Below are positions 12,662-13,360 of a stretch of 13,360 nucleotides of DNA, piece after piece; within the stretch, counting starts at the first letter, position 1; every line of letters begins with the position of its first letter. The DNA comes from Candidatus Pacearchaeota archaeon. Lineage in GTDB: Archaea > Nanobdellota > Nanobdellia > Pacearchaeales > GW2011-AR1. Location of the stretch: positions 1-13,360 of the forward strand of contig JAGLIS010000027.1 of NCBI GenBank assembly GCA_023142835.1, written 5' to 3'. The notes beneath the pieces are model-generated. The model ran no database searches and had not been told where the DNA came from. It saw only the letters and a list, made by a program, of their open reading frames with translations. A program made the translations under genes and the position numbers.

Positions 12662-13360
12662 ATGGACACAAAAATACTGGAAGAAATTGGTTTTACAGCA
12701 GGGGAAACTAAGGTATATTTCTCATTAATTGGATTAGGAGAATCTACTATTGGTCCACTTTCAAAGAAAGCAAAAGTTACTCCTGCAAAAGTTTATCCTA
12801 TACTAGACAAACTCAAAGAGAAAGGACTAATTACTCACGTAATCAAAAGCGGAACAAAATATTTTCAAGTCTTAAATCCAAATAGAATTCTTAATTATCT
12901 TGAAGATAGAGAAAAGAAACTGCATAATCAAAAAAAGGAGATAAAAGAGTTAATTCCTACTCTTATTTCACAACAAAAACAAGAAGCCGAACAATATGCT
13001 ACCGTCTATGAAACATTTAACGGAATTAAAACTCTTTATGACGAGATATTAGATTTCTTCTATAAAAATAAAGAAGATTTTATTGGTTTTACATTAGGAG
13101 AAGAATACAAAGACAAACTGGTCAATATTTTCTTTAAGAATTATGATGCTAAGCGGAAAGACCTTAAAATAAAAACTAAACTAATCGGTTTAGAGCATCA
13201 AAGAGAATTCTTAATTAAAGAATATGGAAAAAATCCTAATGTAAAAATCAAATATCTATCTCATGCAGTTCCTACTGGTCTAATAATCTATGGTGATAAA
13301 GTAGCCACTATTCTTTGGCACGACACTCCCAGTGCTTTTGTCGTTCATTCTAAACAAAAT
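12662..13360 (+). CDS. TrmB-family transcriptional regulator (3' end beyond the window)
   Basis: The visible 233 codons are open to the last base. Residues about 5-65 form a winged helix-turn-helix of the TrmB type: GFTAGETKVYFSLIGLGES, then IGPLSKKAKVTPAKVYPIL (recognition helix) and DKLKEKGLITHVIKSGTKYF (wing). A coiled-coil-like helix follows (about 76-110, LEDREKKLHNQKKEIKEL). The remainder (FIGFTLGEEYKDKL, KIKTKLIG, PTGLIIYGDKVATILWHDTPSAFVV) resembles the phospholipase-D-like effector-sensing half of short TrmB regulators. TrmB proteins bind sugars or other ligands and repress or activate transport and metabolism genes. This one lies divergent to a methyltransferase, 95 bases away, its likely target. 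The ligand is unknown. Confidence 0.85.
   Translation, partial: MDTKILEEIGFTAGETKVYFSLIGLGESTIGPLSKKAKVTPAKVYPILDKLKEKGLITHVIKSGTKYFQVLNPNRILNYLEDREKKLHNQKKEIKELIPTLISQQKQEAEQYATVYETFNGIKTLYDEILDFFYKNKEDFIGFTLGEEYKDKLVNIFFKNYDAKRKDLKIKTKLIGLEHQREFLIKEYGKNPNVKIKYLSHAVPTGLIIYGDKVATILWHDTPSAFVVHSKQN

Noticed and set aside
1..13360. tRNA genes, CRISPR arrays, insertion sequences and transposases
   Set aside because: I saw no TTCRANNC-type T-arm with matching acceptor stem, no regularly spaced repeats and no transposase or integrase motifs on either strand. This was by eye, so a divergent tRNA could be missed.

Overview
The window looks archaeal, most likely a DPANN-type genome of the Pacearchaeota/Woesearchaeota kind. 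The signs are: A+T-rich DNA (about one third G+C by eye); TATA-like boxes centred about 25 bases upstream of start codons, implying leaderless mRNAs; a TrmB-type regulator; a free-standing archaeal ThrRS editing-domain homologue; and a class II lysyl-tRNA synthetase with the HLQDYSQMEFYWGYAD / GFGFSERLFSF motifs that I associate with CPR/DPANN-type enzymes. The lineage is inference; no rRNA is present.

Layout. 1-237: structured, relatively G+C-rich DNA with several hairpins, a possible partial minus-strand ORF and a near-palindromic TATA box. 238-3364: two plus-strand genes for secreted, single-pass membrane proteins of similar build (signal peptide, large ectodomain, Cys-rich module, one TM helix, basic tail). 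3350-4416: a minus-strand pair, a ComEA-like helix-hairpin-helix surface protein followed by a conserved-looking soluble protein of unknown function. 4655-5757: a SAM methyltransferase and a divergent ThrRS editing-domain homologue, both plus strand, flanked by a 17-bp imperfect direct repeat. 5981-6412: an orphan hypothetical gene. 6365-6520: a possible minus-strand ORF remnant. 6531-7046 (minus): a PD-(D/E)XK nuclease-like protein, divergent from 7116-8345, a CNNM/CorC-type membrane protein. 8419-9615: an MFS transporter. 9635-11125 and 11250-11531 (minus): LysRS and acylphosphatase, with a 33-nt remnant of a second acylphosphatase 3' end between them. 11532-11843: a gene-free stretch ending in overlapping inverted repeats. 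11844-12566 (minus): a second SAM methyltransferase, divergent from a TrmB-like regulator at 12662 that runs off the window.

Most genes appear to be transcribed singly from their own leaderless promoters. The clearest co-transcribed candidate is the HhH gene with its downstream neighbour. The plus strand is strongly C-rich over the LysRS and nuclease genes and C-rich even in plus-strand genes such as 238-2049 and 7116-8345. The blocks at about 4417-6412, 8346-9634 and 11532-end lack this bias. I read the window as a housekeeping backbone with inserted accessory blocks. I do not see a recognisable multi-gene defence or mobile system. The best candidates for something undescribed are the paired Cys-rich surface proteins, the orphan editing domain with its methyltransferase neighbour, and the structured non-coding stretches.
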